A DNA stretch of 64,000 nucleotides from Pegoplata infirma (Eukaryota > Arthropoda > Insecta > Diptera > Anthomyiidae): contig OY992537.1 in the NCBI GenBank assembly GCA_963921195.1, positions 129,416,694 to 129,480,693 of the forward strand. The letters are read 5' to 3'. The notes below the pieces were generated by a model, which worked only from the letters and a program-made list of their open reading frames with translations, was not told the origin of the DNA and searched no databases. This document shows positions 1 to 12,300 of the stretch, one piece after another. How positions within the stretch are numbered: the stretch's first letter is position 1; each line of letters begins with the position of its first letter. A program made the translations under genes and the position numbers.

Positions 1-94
1 AGAAATTAGTAAAATCACTTTGCGGTTTTCTTTGTAAATTACAGGAAACCCCAACGATAGAATCGAATTCTGATGGCGGAATCGAATTCAGAAG

Positions 95-300
95 GTCAAA
101 TAGTACTTTTTTTATATCTATTAAGATAACGACTCTAGAATTGTTTAGGCATGTTATACGGAAAGAAATGAAACCATTATGAAACTGGAACGAAATGGAA
201 TGGAACGGGGAACGAAATGAAATAGACCAGGGAACAAAAAGAGACCAGGGAACAAAAAGAGACCAGGGAACAAAAAGAGACCAGGGAACAAAAAGAGATC
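95..300. repeat. Dispersed repeat, copy 1
   Basis: This stretch shares an ordered set of words with 18205-18500: a TAGTACTTTTTTATA block, then TTATACGGAAAG, then GAACGAAATGGAATGG-like runs and GGGAACGA. The similarity is interrupted but collinear, so both are copies of one unnamed repeat. No terminal repeats or coding potential are visible. The tandem array at 225-296 grew inside this copy. Confidence 0.55.
225..296. repeat. 18-bp tandem repeat, four copies
   Basis: The unit GACCAGGGAACAAAAAGA occurs four times in perfect register at 225, 243, 261 and 279. The 61-codon reading frame through it is only the translation of the repeat and is not a gene. Confidence 0.95.
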
Positions 301-519
301 ACTTCTTTTTCTCAAACAAAATTTTGAAAATGTTCAGGCAAATCAGGGTTAATTTAATAAAAAAAACACGGTTGTTTTAATAAAAATTTCATAAAAAAAT
401 CGTCAAAATAACGAAAACTCGTATCTTCTGGCAGTACTGCTCATAATTTAGAATTTTGAGAAAAAAATTCGTAGTGGGGAGTCTTTTACAGGGTACTCAA
501 AAAATTATGACGGTAGATT

Positions 520-985
520 CCACTACAAAAGACAGTTAAAACTACTACATTTGTTGTTGTTTAGGCGTCCACTACATTTTACGGTAAAATCAACCAACAA
601 TTGTCGTTGTTTTTAACTATTGATTAACAACTACAAAAAACTGTAAAAACTACTTCAAGTTACAGTTGTTTTTACTGTAACTCAAATTGTCTGAATATTT
701 TTTATTAACAAAAAAATTTCTAAACGTCAAAAACAGTTAAAATTATTTGCAAATAATTCCTGCACATCCGTTTTTCTAAAAATTTCTAGAAAATTAATAG
801 TTTTTTTTTATAGACTAAAAACAACTACATAAAACAACTGTTACAACAATGTAGTAATTTGTTGTATTTGTTTTTTAAAACAACTACAAAAAACAGTTGT
901 TTGAGATTTTTCATACAAAAACAACTGAAATTGTAGTTGAAAACAACAACTACTACTTACTACACAAATGACCGTCATGTAGTAA
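520..985. repeat. ACAAC/GTTGT-rich repeat (TAGTT family), copy 1
   Basis: The segment is dominated by ACAACTACA words and their complements, with imperfectly inverted ends: TGACGGTAGATTCCACTAC near 525 against ACTACACAAATGACCGTCA near 960-977. The same vocabulary (CAGTTAAAACTAC, TAGTTGTT) fills 37870-38131 and 39851-39935. It is probably a non-autonomous inverted-repeat element, but the exact ends and TSD are not resolved. Confidence 0.45.
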
Positions 986-1490
986 CTGCAATAATTTTCT
1001 AAGTGGGGATATATTCCGATTCGAATGACATTTTTCAGGTGAGATCCACACTACCTTCTAGAATATATACAAATTTTTCCATTAAAAAACTGTGTGGCAT
1101 TAAAGGGTTAAACATTGCGCTGCTTTTTACTAAACAAGTGCGTTCGTTCGTTCATTTGAAAAATAAAGCTTGTAATTTTGAAATGTTTGCAAGTCGACAA
1201 ACACATATTGGGGTACAATTCAAACACAGGGGAAACGAACATACGCATAAAGAGCACAAAATGCGTGTTGGTTGCCTAAAAAAACACACACGCTGCATTA
1301 AATACAGTGCGTAGCATTAGAGAGTCACCGACATAGACCTACAAAGAAAAAATAAACTATTATGTTTGTGCCCATTCCAAAAAAAAAAAAAATCAAAAAA
1401 AAGTAGGTCACAACAACGCAATGAGCTCATTTTACTTACAATATTAATAACGTCATACCATCCATACCAACAACATTACAATATGTACAA
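986..1490. other. Spacer without recognised gene
   Basis: A 103-codon open frame begins at 1003, but its composition (Lys, His, Cys and Thr scattered, no motif) and lack of any splice or promoter context do not support a gene. A 13-base A run lies near 1379-1391. Confidence 0.5.
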
Positions 1491-1940
1491 TAGGGTGGCA
1501 GAGAAATGTAGGGGGGAATTTTTTTTTTTTAATTGAATATCGTCCGGACGGAATATTGTGCCACAGGGTTTAAAACTGAAGTAGAATAAATTTCAGCCAA
1601 ATCGGATAGCTTTAAACCTCTTTGAGGTCAAAGTTCACAAGGTAAAAATAAATTTCCATACAAGCTCAACATTTTTTTTTTTGATTTTTTATTTTTGAAT
1701 GAGTCCCTTTTGGAATTGAAAAACTTGTCCTTATAAGTCTCATTAACATTCAAAAATACAAAAAAAAAGTAAAAATCGACTTTGGGATTTTTGTTTTGTA
1801 CCTAGTGAACCTCAAAGGGTCACGTGTTAAAGTTATCCGATATGGCTAAAATTTGTTTTACATCTGTTTAAGACCATGTGGCACAATAGTCCACCCGGAA
1901 GATGGTGAATATTTTAAGTTAAAATTTCGCTGTCACCCTA
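1491..1940. mobile_element. Fold-back MITE with TAGGGTG(G/A)CAG ends
   Basis: The two halves are inverted copies. From the left one reads TAGGGTGGCAG, then ATTGTGCCACAGGG, then CAGCCAAATCGGATA and CTTTGAGGT. From the right, on the opposite strand, one reads TAGGGTGACAGC, ATTGTGCCACATGG, TAGCCATATCGGATA and CTTTGAGGT in the same order. The centre lies near 1715. If the target is TA, the flanks read TA|GGGTGGCAG and CTGTCACCC|TA, which would suit a Tc1/mariner-type MITE. An 8-bp hAT-type TSD would be ATGTACAA against ATGTGTAT, only partly matching. No coding capacity. Confidence 0.7.
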
Positions 1941-2270
1941 ATGTGTATATTTGTTTATTTGTTTTTTTGTACTGTATGTAGCAATCAGAGAAATATTCAA
2001 GAAACAACAAAATTCATTCAAACGCACTTTATGTTTTTCTTGTGTTTTCATAAATACGCAACATTGTTGTTTATTTTGGAGTAAAAGCGTTTAAATATTT
2101 TTTTGTTAATAATTTGAAAATCTTCAAAAAAAAATCCACTACGACTTTTATTTTATGAAATTATAATACTTTAATTTATGCATTTTGGGTTTTTTATATT
2201 CTTGGGGTTGGTTTTTTCGGAAGACATGTACATTTTTTTTTAGTTTTTTTAATATTGTACTCACTGTGCG

Positions 2271-2984
2271 CAGTGCTGCCAACTTTTTTTTCGAGAAATC
2301 GTCAATTTTTTAAAAAAAAATCGTCAAAATCGTCAAGTTGAAAAAAATTTGTCGTCAAAAAATCGTCATGACAAAATTACGCTAATAAATACTAAAAATG
2401 TTAATACCCCAGACCACTTCATGGTCCAGAGTGTAATGAGTTTCCGTTGATGTTTGTAACTACCCAAAATATTGGTCCTCGACCCTTTTCAAGTCCCAAT
2501 TATCAATTAATTTACCTGAAATTTGAAACTTAAGATTATTGAAATTGATTTTATGTGCATATCCCCCATGTTAAAATTCATCCCGATATTGGAGCGTTGT
2601 AAATTTAACGCACCAATTAATTTATATTGACCACTTCTAATAACAAGTCTATTTTTCAACCAAAAAACTTTTTTAATGTTTTTTCTGGTGAATTTTTAAC
2701 TTTTCCTGTCTTTTCCCGAAATTGTTAAGCTTTTTTCTTAAAAGTAACTATCTTTTTAAAAAAAAATATAGGTTTTTCTCTTTTCTTTTCAAAAAATTAA
2801 GTGAACTTCAAAGAATTTGCTTACAAAATTTGAATTTTTTGACAAAAGTTTACCATTTTTCCTCATTTAACAAAATCGTCATTTTTGTTCCTGGCGAAAA
2901 TCAAAAATCGTCAATCGTCATTTAAGTAAAATTGACTTCAAAAATCGTCAAAATGACGATAAATCGTCAAAGTTGGCAGCGCTG
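2271..2984. mobile_element. hAT-type MITE A, AAATCGTCA family
   Basis: The element starts CAGTGCTGCCAACTTT and ends with the complement of CAGCGCTGCCAACTTT. It is flanked by a perfect 8-bp duplication ACTGTGCG at 2263-2270 and 2985-2992. Both subterminal zones are packed with AAATCGTCA words, at 2295-2370 and 2875-2970. Terminal CAG.G and an 8-bp TSD are hAT hallmarks. The interior has no transposase. A second member of the family is at 33726-34828. Confidence 0.92.
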
Positions 2985-2992
2985 ACTGTGCG

Positions 2993-4097
2993 TAACAATA
3001 ATTTTTGTTTATGGAAATTATTATGCAGTTTTACTTTAATTAACATTAATATGCAGGAAATGTCTTAAAGTTTCTATTTCTTTTCATATTTGGTGTTTTT
3101 AGAGGAAACTATTAAGACATAATTAATCTATAACAAGTTAGAGGGTTAAATTCGGTTACACTGAAAAAAAAAAAATAATAAAAAAATACATTTTAGTTAA
3201 TACTTCTTTAGACCTCCACATTGGGTCCAAATGGGTTGCAATAGATTTTGTTCCAAATTTCTTTCGCAATACCTTGCTTAGTTTTCGAGATACTGAAATT
3301 TTGTGGCCAAAAGGGGCTTGAGAATTTTAAAAACTTAATTACTAAAAACCTGTTACTAGGAGGGCTTTCAAGGGTGATCGTGTCCAACGAGCCAAGAGCT
3401 TTTTAGCTCTGATAGCTGTTGAACTTTTGGTAAATCGGCAGTATTTACCGTTTTATGTGCATTTTTAAATTTTCGGGAATGCTAAAATTTTCTATGTTCA
3501 AAATTAGAACCTATTGGGGTCCACACATGTGAGGAGGACTGGCGATTTTATACAGGTATAAAGAACCAAAAGTGTCCCCTTTTTTTCCTCTATCTGGCTG
3601 GTTTTTGGGATAATATTTTAATAATATATTCCTTCGAGTTATTTTTCCTTAATTAAGGACTAAACTTAAGTTATGAAAAATTTACTTTAACAGTGGAAAA
3701 CAAGTAAGAAAATTGACCGACCATATGACCCTACACAAGTGTTTTCCATAAAAGTGTTTTCCCAAGTCCAAACATGGATCGATTAGATATTTTTTTCGTT
3801 AGATCTTTAATATGTGTAGAAACAATAAAAAAACCAAATTTGAATGGAGTTGTCTAATTTTTGTTGCTAATAGACCGATTTAACTAGATATCGGGCAAAT
3901 GTTTAAAACTGGTCCAATTATATTCAGATTTAACTAGGTTACCAAAGTATACGTTTAACACTGCAAACCAATTTTTAATCACAAAATGTGTTTTTTGTTG
4001 TTGCAAAATTTTTGGACGACATGACCATTTTTTGGGTATTTTAACAACCCGACTAAAAAAGTTTAGATATAGTAACATATTATTTAATATATTTATA
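2993..4097. other. A+T-rich spacer without recognised gene
   Basis: No coding frame or inverted-repeat element could be supported. Words such as TACACTGAAAAAAA near 3158 and AACAAGTAAGAAAATTG near 3703 recall ends of Tc1-like and DINE elements, but no partners were found. An AACAACCCGACTAAAAA word at 4041 recurs as AACAACCCGAGTAAAAA at 17299, and as its complement near 6680. Confidence 0.5.
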
Positions 4098-5797
4098 TAC
4101 ACTCAAAAAAAAAAGTTTGTAAATTTACAAGTAAAAGGTCTTGTAATTCTATTTTACTAATATTTTTGTCTTTTTACAAAAATTGTTGTATATTTAATAA
4201 AACGAAAACTACAGTTTGCTTTGTAATTTTACTATTATATGTTGGTAAATTTATTTTACAAATTTTTTAGGTAAATTTACAAAAAAGTGAATTATTTTAC
4301 AAATTAAAAAAATATTACAAGGTGTTTAGTTTTTTTACACAAGAAAACTGTAATTGTACAACATAATTTTACTTGATGTTATTTAGTCTTTTTACCAAAA
4401 AAATGTTTTATTACAAACATTTTTTTTAAGATCGTTTACAAGGTTTTCAGTTTGAAATGTATGTATTGAAAAGTACAAAATTCAATATAATTTTACAAAA
4501 CTTATTTTATTACTAGAATTAATGTTGTTTTACAAAAAAAAAAAATAATTATTCAACAATAGGACACGCAAAAATTTTCTAAGTTCAGATTTTTTTTTTT
4601 GCGTTTTGGAGTAAAAAATTTAGTTAAAAATAATTTTTTATAAATAATTTTTACACCATTTTTTTGGTAATTTGCGTTAAGTAAAATACCACAATTTTTA
4701 TGTGTTTCTACTATATAATTGTTCTAGTTTTTTTTTGTATTTTTACCATTTTTTTTTTTGTGATTTTACCATATTTTTTGTGGTACTTTTTTTTAATTTT
4801 GTACCTAAAATGTCAATAGAAAGCTGCCAATTATGAAAAATCAAATTTTGTTTTATTTTAACTGGTACTTAAACATCCAATCTACAATATCCAAAATTTT
4901 TTTTTCCGATTTTTTAAAAATACTTGTGAAAATAATTAAAAATTCAAAAAAAAAAAATTGTTATTTTTTGACTAATTTTTCCTGAAAATATAAGAAATTT
5001 CTTGTGTAGCCTTCTTCGCAATTCTCATATGTTCTACTTAAGAAAAACGAAATGTCGAAAAAAATAAAAAAGTGCAGTGTTATACATTAAAAAGTTTGTT
5101 AAAAGTGCTCAAGTGAAAAAAATCTTTTCAGGTTGTTGAAGTGCTACTCCAGCTGCCGAAGAAGGAAAAATAAGATGCACCAATGGAAAAAACCTTTAAA
5201 TTTACAAAACCAATATGTAAATAAACCAATTTTTTTGTAAATTTACAAAACAAATATGAAAATTTAAAAAACAAAATTGTATACTTACGAAAAAAGTTGT
5301 AATTTTACAAAAATGAAATAGAAAATACAAAAACCATATTGTAAATTTACAAATTTTATGGTTAAACTACTGTTTTTACGGCAAAAAAATAAGGAAAAAT
5401 GGTACATATACAATAAAAATTGTAAATTTACCAATTTTTATTGTAAATATACAAGTTTTTTGCATAAAAAACAGTAGTTTAACCAAATAATTTGTTAATC
5501 TACAATTTATTTTTTTCATTTTCTATTTTTCCTTGTAAAATAACAACCTTTTTCTGTAAGTTTACAATTTTGTTTTGTAAATTTACCAAATTTTTTGCAA
5601 ATTTACAAAAAAAAATTTCACCTCGAAGATGATATTTTACAAAACAAGTTGTAAATTTACATTTTCTTTTGTTAAATCAATTTACAAATTATCCCCGTAA
5701 CTTTACGGGGATTCTTGCTAGTACATATTTTACAAAACCTGCCCCGTAAAATCACGAGGATTTTATGTCATTTTACAAACTTTTTTTTTTGAGTGTA
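4098..5797. mobile_element. Tc1-like MITE F with CACTCAAAAA ends and TTTGTAAATTTACAA filler
   Basis: The left end reads TACACTCAAAAAAAAAAG then TTTGTAAATTTACAAG. The right end, on the other strand, reads TACACTCAAAAAAAAAAG then TTTGTAAAATGAC. Taking TA as target duplication leaves CACTCAAAA as the terminal repeat. The interior consists largely of TTTGTAAATTTACAA-like palindromic words plus an internal palindrome centred near 5420. No transposase frame. Related termini occur at 25163/30782, 36225/36966 and 45022/52284. Confidence 0.75.
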
Positions 5798-7401
5798 CGG
5801 CCATACACAGTACTTTACATAATTATATGTGAATGTATCTTGTATTAAGTTTTACACCCAAAATTTAATATGGAGCCATATAAAACGATATCGAATCATG
5901 TATTGCTCCACATACAATATATAAAGCTTTATTAAATTAGATGTTGCATATAATATTTTATATGACTCCATGAATGACCTCATACAATATTAGATAAATA
6001 AATATATGATATACAACTCCATGTCTGACCTCATACAAGATGAGATACACATATATATATGGTTCCGAATCGGGGGAAAAAAGTTTTCTAAGTCCCGAGA
6101 ATTTTTTTTTTTTAATTTCCAGATGCAAATAATTTTTGCGTTTTGGAGTTAAGAATTTCATTAAAAATGATTTAAACAAAAAAAATTTAGCCAAATTTTG
6201 AAAAATTTTACAAGTCCTGAAAAAGTTTTGTAATATTTTCTAAGTCCTGGATAAAAAATATTTTTGGTACATTTTTTGCGTTTTGAAGTAAAAATTTATT
6301 AACAAAAGTTTTAGGAAATTTTTTTTTAAATTTTGTTTTTTTTTTTTTTTTAATTTCCAAGTCCGGACACAAATTTTTTTTTTTTTTTTGCATTTCCCGA
6401 AAAAACTTGGGATAAATTTGAAAATTATGAGATAAAAAAAATATTTTATGCAAAATTCTACATATTTTATCTTATTATATAAAATTATATACAATTATAT
6501 CAAATTAGATAAACCCAATATTCGGATCAAAAACGATCATATTTAATCTAATATAACAAATTTTAAGCTATTTTGATCCACCAATTTCATCATCTTATTT
6601 TATCCAAATACGTGTTGTGCCATATTTAATTATATATGGCTCAATTTCAAATTATATATGGACCTGTATATTTATTTTTAGTCGGGAAGTTTCTTTTCAT
6701 TAACTCAAATTATCAAAAATGTCATAGTCTCCAAACATCAAAATGTTTAATTTAAAAAAAATTCATAACACCCAAAAAAATATCTTAATTCAATATTTAT
6801 AAGTTTTTGTGCGTAGCGGTCCTTAGGCCGGGCTTAAAGATTACAAAATCCATGCATTAAACCCACCCTTTCCGCAAAATAATGCTTTCTTATGTAGCAG
6901 GCTTTTACGAGATTATTTTTTTTATGCCTACACTTTAAAAATTATGTTATTAACTGTTTATAGTTTATTTAAAAAGTTTTACGTTTTAACTCAAAATACA
7001 TCATTTGAAAAAAAAATTAATAAATATTAATTTAAATATGGCGATCTAAGGAAAAAAACTACGTTTATAAACTTAAAAAAAGTCAACCTAAAAAAAAGTT
7101 AGAAAGTTTTCTGTCCCTCCTAAAATCAAAAATTAAAAATGGACTTGACAGGTTTGCCGACTAAGCCAACGAAGTGATTTTTCTTAAATTTTTAATGATT
7201 TATGTACGTTATTTTTTTAAATTGTTGGCATTTTTTAAAGAAAAATCATTAGTTTTTACCTACTTGTGTTAGTTATTTTTTTGTAAAAAAAATGCAAAAA
7301 AAAATATTTCTGGCCAGAATGTAGTTGATTGCGGGATCGATTCCACAAAATTTTAGTAAAAGTTTTTTTAAATATAATTCAATAGAAAAATTGTAAAAAT
7401 A
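5798..7401. other. A+T-rich low-complexity region with dispersed words
   Basis: Between 5820 and 6660 the sequence repeats ATATG/CATAT words around the motif ATATGGxxCATATA, with TTTTCTAAGTCC(C/T)G blocks at about 6083 and 6237 that recur near 4576 and 24285 (complement). TTTTAGTCGGGAAG near 6677 is the complement of the CCCGACTAAAAA word at 4044, so a larger element enclosing MITE F is possible. The short minus-strand frames at 5958-6494 are translations of this low-complexity DNA. Confidence 0.4.
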
Positions 7402-7537
7402 ACCTACGAAATCATTAATTTTTAATGTTTTCGTAGGTATTTTTTTTTTATTTGTTGGTAAAAATAACTCAACAATCATTAATTTTTAATGTTTTCGTAG
7501 GTTATTTTTTTTTTCGAATTTGTTGGTAAAAAAATGA
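7402..7537. repeat. 64-bp tandem duplication containing a hairpin
   Basis: A 64-bp unit beginning ATCATTAATTTTTAATG occurs at 7411 and again at 7475. The first copy is preceded by ACCTACGAAA, which pairs with TTTCGTAGGT at the end of the block, so 7402-7439 can fold into a 10-bp stem with an A+T-rich interior. Confidence 0.8.
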
Positions 7538-7741
7538 AAGTGACGTTATTTTTTTTTAAGATTAATGTTATTTATTTTAGAAAATTTTATTTAGAATAAA
7601 AAATAAATTTTGATGTTGGTTAAAATAAATGAATAATTACTGGGATGCTTTTCCATTGTTTTATTACTTGTTTTAAATGTGTTTTTCAAAATATTTTGAG
7701 TGTAAAAATACCTACTAACCAAAATAGCTTTGGTTTGCAGA

Positions 7742-7755
7742 GGGGGGGGGGGGGG
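7742..7755. repeat. Run of 14 G residues
   Basis: An uninterrupted G run followed by TGGGG stands out in otherwise A+T-rich DNA. It could be the border of a GGGG-ended hAT element such as those at 34840 and 53979, but no partner end was found. Confidence 0.6.
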
Positions 7756-8028
7756 TGGGGTTTATTGCATGGCCAAAGGCCGACTACACAGAAAGCTTTA
7801 CGAAAAAAATTAAAAAAAAAAATACAGAAGTCGTACAACATTTCGCCCAAAAAATTTTTTTTGAATTTTTTGACATTTTTTGAAATTTTTTTTTGGATCT
7901 ATCGTTTTGGGATTGGGTGACAATACGGTTTTGGGCGATATGACCTTGGGCACTATGTTCGTACGGCTTTATTATTTTAATGCGCTGAACATTGTTCAGT
8001 GAACACGAATAAAAAAACCTTTAAAATC

Positions 8029-8790
8029 GGTCTTCGAAAAACATAAAATGGTTTTCGAGATGTCGCTATTTCAAATTTGGCGGTTTTTCCAACGTTCAAG
8101 AATTAAAAGAAAACAAAATAATCCCAAAATTTCTTTCCTTTGACACATTCATGGACCTTGAGACAATCTTTCATTAAAACTTAAGTTGAGCCAAACCCAA
8201 TATTTTGGGACCGTAGCGCCCTTTAACCAAAGTTTTTGATTGTTGAAAAATTTCCACCAAAATTTTTAATTTTTACAAAAAATTTCCCATAAATTTTGAA
8301 TTTTTGAAAAATTAAAAATAAAAAAAAAATAAAAATATCTCACGATACATGTTTTTAATAATTATGCTGAATATTATAGGAATATTAAAAAAAAATTTCG
8401 AAATCAGTCAAGCAGTTTTCGAGATATCGCCCTTAGACCAAAGTTTTTGATTGTTGGAAAATTTCCACCAAAATTTTGTTCTTTTGAAAAATTTCCCCTA
8501 AATTTTGAATTTAAAAAAAAAATATATCACGATACTTGTTTTTATTATGTCGAATTTTATACGAATATTAAAAAAATTGTGAAATCGGTCAAGCAGTTTT
8601 CGAAATATCGCCATTTCAAATTTTCCAAAAAAAAATCCAAAATGGCGTCTTTTTCCTACGTTAAAGAATTTTTTTTACATTGACTATTTCAAAGAGATAA
8701 ACTTTTATTTAAACTTAATACGAGCCAAATCAGACCATTTAAACTCATGGCGCCCTTTGATCAAAGTTTGCAGTTTTTGTTGAAAATTGT
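8029..8790. repeat. Degenerate direct repeats with GCCCTTTxACCAAAGTTTTTG
   Basis: Two long stretches (about 8029-8240 and 8570-8770) share, in order, a GGTCxxxCxxTTTTCGA block, a CGCxATTTCAAATT block, TTAAACTTAA and GAGCCAAA, then a GCGCCCTTT-CAAAGTTT block. A shorter partial copy lies at 8390-8470. The same GCGCCCTTTGACCAAAG word appears inside hAT E near 29800. It is repeat DNA without a gene. Confidence 0.55.
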
Positions 8791-9140
8791 CCTAAAAGCC
8801 ACAACTTTGATTAAAGAGATCTACGTTAACCCAGTCGGAAAATGTGTCACTGAAGAAATTTCCACAGTGATTCCTTGAGGAAATGTCTTCAGGCTCTGAC
8901 AAATCATAGGTAATCCTTGATGACATGTCCTAACATTGTCCGCAATGAATTTTTGCTGTAAGAGTGTGGACAATTCCTTTAAGACGTCTAAAAGGAAATG
9001 TCTTCAGAATAGCAGTATATTAAATTAGAATTTTAAATCTGGGCAACTCTTCAATTTCCAAAAAATGGCAACATTATCGATTTAATTAAAATAAAACCAA
9101 AATCTAACAAGTAGAATAAAAGTAATAAATAGACAAATAA
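8791..9140. other. Spacer left of the palindrome
   Basis: No gene is visible. Words such as GACATGTCC and CAGTGAC occur here and also on the other side of the palindrome (13860-14090), so both flanks may belong to one older repeat. Confidence 0.35.
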
Positions 9141-9331
9141 CACTGCGGAACACTAAAAACTAAACAAGAGTTACGACCATCATTTCTATATATTTCGGAC
9201 ATGCTTATTCGAATGGCGTACTCCGTTTTTCGATGTATGGTACAGTTTTCTTGCAAAATGTCGTTAAAGATTTGCAGATTTCGAGCCAGTTTTTTAACAA
9301 AAAAATTTGCAAAGTTAATGATTTATAAATT

Positions 9332-9340
9332 TTATGGCAT
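9332..9340. repeat. Target-site duplication of RTE LINE, left copy
   Basis: TTATGGCAT here is repeated at 12695-12703, immediately after the TTA tail of the LINE. The right arm of the palindrome preserves the uninterrupted site as TATGGCATT on the other strand. Confidence 0.85.
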
Positions 9341-12300
9341 TTTCCTGCCTGGGTTGCAGAGTGTGTCTGTTTGCCAAACATACTGCTTCACAGCCGGTCC
9401 CAAGCCCGGATGAAACGGAGAGGGTTTGAGGCAAAGGATAATCCGATCCTCAGTAAAAGCTCTGATTTATAGTCCGAATGGCAAAGGACAGAATTTTAGC
9501 GTCTCGGGGGGTAGGTGTGGTGCTCAACCTCACTAAGTAAAATCAGAGCAAATTACATGCCAGCCTGATGGCATCAAAGTGGCAGCCCCACTATCAGGAT
9601 TGGATATCATGGGTTGATAACCTGTGATTATCTGAAATAATCCTTATCCCCAGAAAGTCTATAAGTAGAAAAATAAATCAAACCGAACAAACGATGACGA
9701 CAATTGGCAATGTTAATGGAATACGATTAGGAACTTACAATGTGCAAACCTTATATCAGCCTGGAAGACTTGCTCAAGCATGTTCTGTTTTAGAGAAATA
9801 CAACCTAGTTTTAATGGGAATGTGTGAAGTCAGGTGGAACGAGAGTGGCCATATCATATCACCCGAGGGTCACGCTATGTATTGGTCGGGTATGCCTAAT
9901 GCAACTGATGTTCATCAATATGGTGTTGGTATTTTAATTCACTCAAAATTTAAAAATGCAATTATAGATTACAAGTTTATAAGTGAGCGTATAATGACTA
10001 TGCGATTTAAATGCAATAAACGCAATTTAACTGTGGTACAATGCTATGCACCCACCGAGAATGCTGATGCGGAGTACAAAGACGCTTTCTACGAACAACT
10101 TAATACCACAATCGCGGGCACGCCTGGAAATGATCTTAAAATAGTAATGGGAGATTTCAATGCGAAAGTAGGTGATAATAATACAAATTTACAGCATGTA
10201 ATGGGAAGATATGGTTTGGGTCAGATGAATGATAATGGCGAGCGTCTTATTGAGCTCTGTGGTTTAAATGAGCTGAAAATTGGTGGAACTCTGTTTCCTC
10301 ATAAGCGGGTTCACAAAGTATCATGGGTTTCACCTGACACAAATACTGAAAATCAGATTGACCACATATGCGTTTCTGCAAAATGGAGCAACTCACTATG
10401 CGATGTCCGTAATAAGAGAGGAGCAGACATTAAATCGGATCATCATCTGATTGTTGGAAAAATATCACTGACCTTGAGAAATAGTCGTAAAAAAATCATC
10501 AACACTCGAGTTAAATACCAAGTTAACAGATTGAAATCTAACGAACAACGAGATGCCTTCTATAACACACTTCGGGAAAAGATCGATGTTACAGGCGTAT
10601 CTGGTAACATACATCAAAGATGGAATTTAGTTAAAGATACAGTGATAGAAACATGCTCTAGAAGCCTTGGAAGAATATGCAATAAAGATAACAACTTTAT
10701 GTCTGCACAAACATGGGAGTTAATAGATGAACGTGCCAGAATTAAAAACAACATCAATGCATGCAGATGTACCCAGGAGAAGGCTACTTTACGTGGTCAA
10801 TATAATCAACTAGACAAACGAATCAAACGTGCAGTACGAGATGATAAAAAAGAATATATTGATGGACTCGCCACGCAAGCGGAAAACGCTGCGGCAACTG
10901 CTAACCTAAAAGATCTCTACGACATAACAAAACAAATCGCTAACAAGAACAACAAAAGATCACTACCAGTAAAGGATAAGAATGGAAAACTGTTAACCAA
11001 TGTTGATGACCAGCTCAAACGTTGGAATGAACATTTCAAAAGTGTTTTAAATTCACAAAACGAGGGAGTAAATCCAACCCTAAGTTCCAACATATCCACA
11101 CTTCCTATTATAACTGACCCACCTTCAAAAGATGAAATCATTGAAGCCATAAAATCTTTAAAAAATGGTAAATCTGCTGGCATCGATAACATCCCTGCCG
11201 AGGTACTTAAGGGTGATCCACAGTTATTCACAAACATTCTGTACCCGCTATTTTGCGACATATGGAGAGAAGAGATGTTTCCCAACGATTGGCTACAAGG
11301 TGTAATTGTAAAGCTTTTGAAAAAAGGAGATGGTACTGACTGCAACAACTGGAGAGGTATAACCTTCCTGCCAGTAGTCTTCAAGGTCTTTATGAAAATA
11401 ATATTACAAAGAATGTTAAAGTTTGTTGATGTTCAATTAAGACGAGAGCAAGCTGGTTTTCGTGGTGGGCGTTCCTGTGTCGACCAAATCAACACCCTCC
11501 GTATAATTATTGAACAAGCTGTTGAATTTCAATCACCGCTGTATGTTCTTTTCGTCGATTACGAGAAGGCGTTTGATTCAATCAGTAGAAATTGTATATG
11601 GAATGAGCTAAGAAACATGGGCGTACCCGAAAAAATAGTACGACTTATACGGATAAGTTATGATGGTTTTACAACGAGCGTACTACACGGTGGCAAGCTA
11701 TCTGATCCATTTCACACCATTTCAGGGGTCAGGCAAGGGTGTTTATTGTCTCCGCTTTTATTTTTAATTGTGATTGATGCAGTTTCAAGGCGAGCAACTA
11801 GAGTTCCAAGGGGAATTGTGTGGAATCCGCTTGACCCTACTATAAGATTAGAGTCACTAGACTATGCGGATGATAAGTGTGAATTAGCGCATAGACAACA
11901 AGATATGCAGGATAAACTGAACGAGTTGGCCAACGAATCTCAGAAAATAGGTCTAAAAATAAATATCAAAAAAACTAAAGAAATGCGTATTAATACTGCT
12001 TCAGACGAACCCTTGAACTTAAATGGTACACTAATAGAAAGGGTGAGCGAGTACCAATACCTTGGTAGTATAGTGAGCGAAGATGGTGGTGCTGACAAAG
12101 ATGTAGAAAGCAGAGTTAGAAAGGCTCTTGGTGCTTTCACTACACTGAACAAAGTGTGGTGCAATAATGTATATGGCGTTAAAACGAAGATTAATATATT
12201 TAAATCCTGTGTGTTATCAGTATTGCTTTACGGTTGTGAAACGTGGCATGTAACAGAAGAAATTAAAAACAGACTACGGGTGTTCGTTAACCGATGTTTA

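Noticed and set aside
6208..6494. Lys-rich minus-strand frames as genes
   Set aside because: Two overlapping frames of poly-T DNA; no start context, motif or conservation signal.
4044..6691. A larger element bounded by CCCGACTAAAAA words around MITE F
   Set aside because: The two words are inverted, but the flanks show no duplication and the adjoining sequence does not pair, so it was not called.
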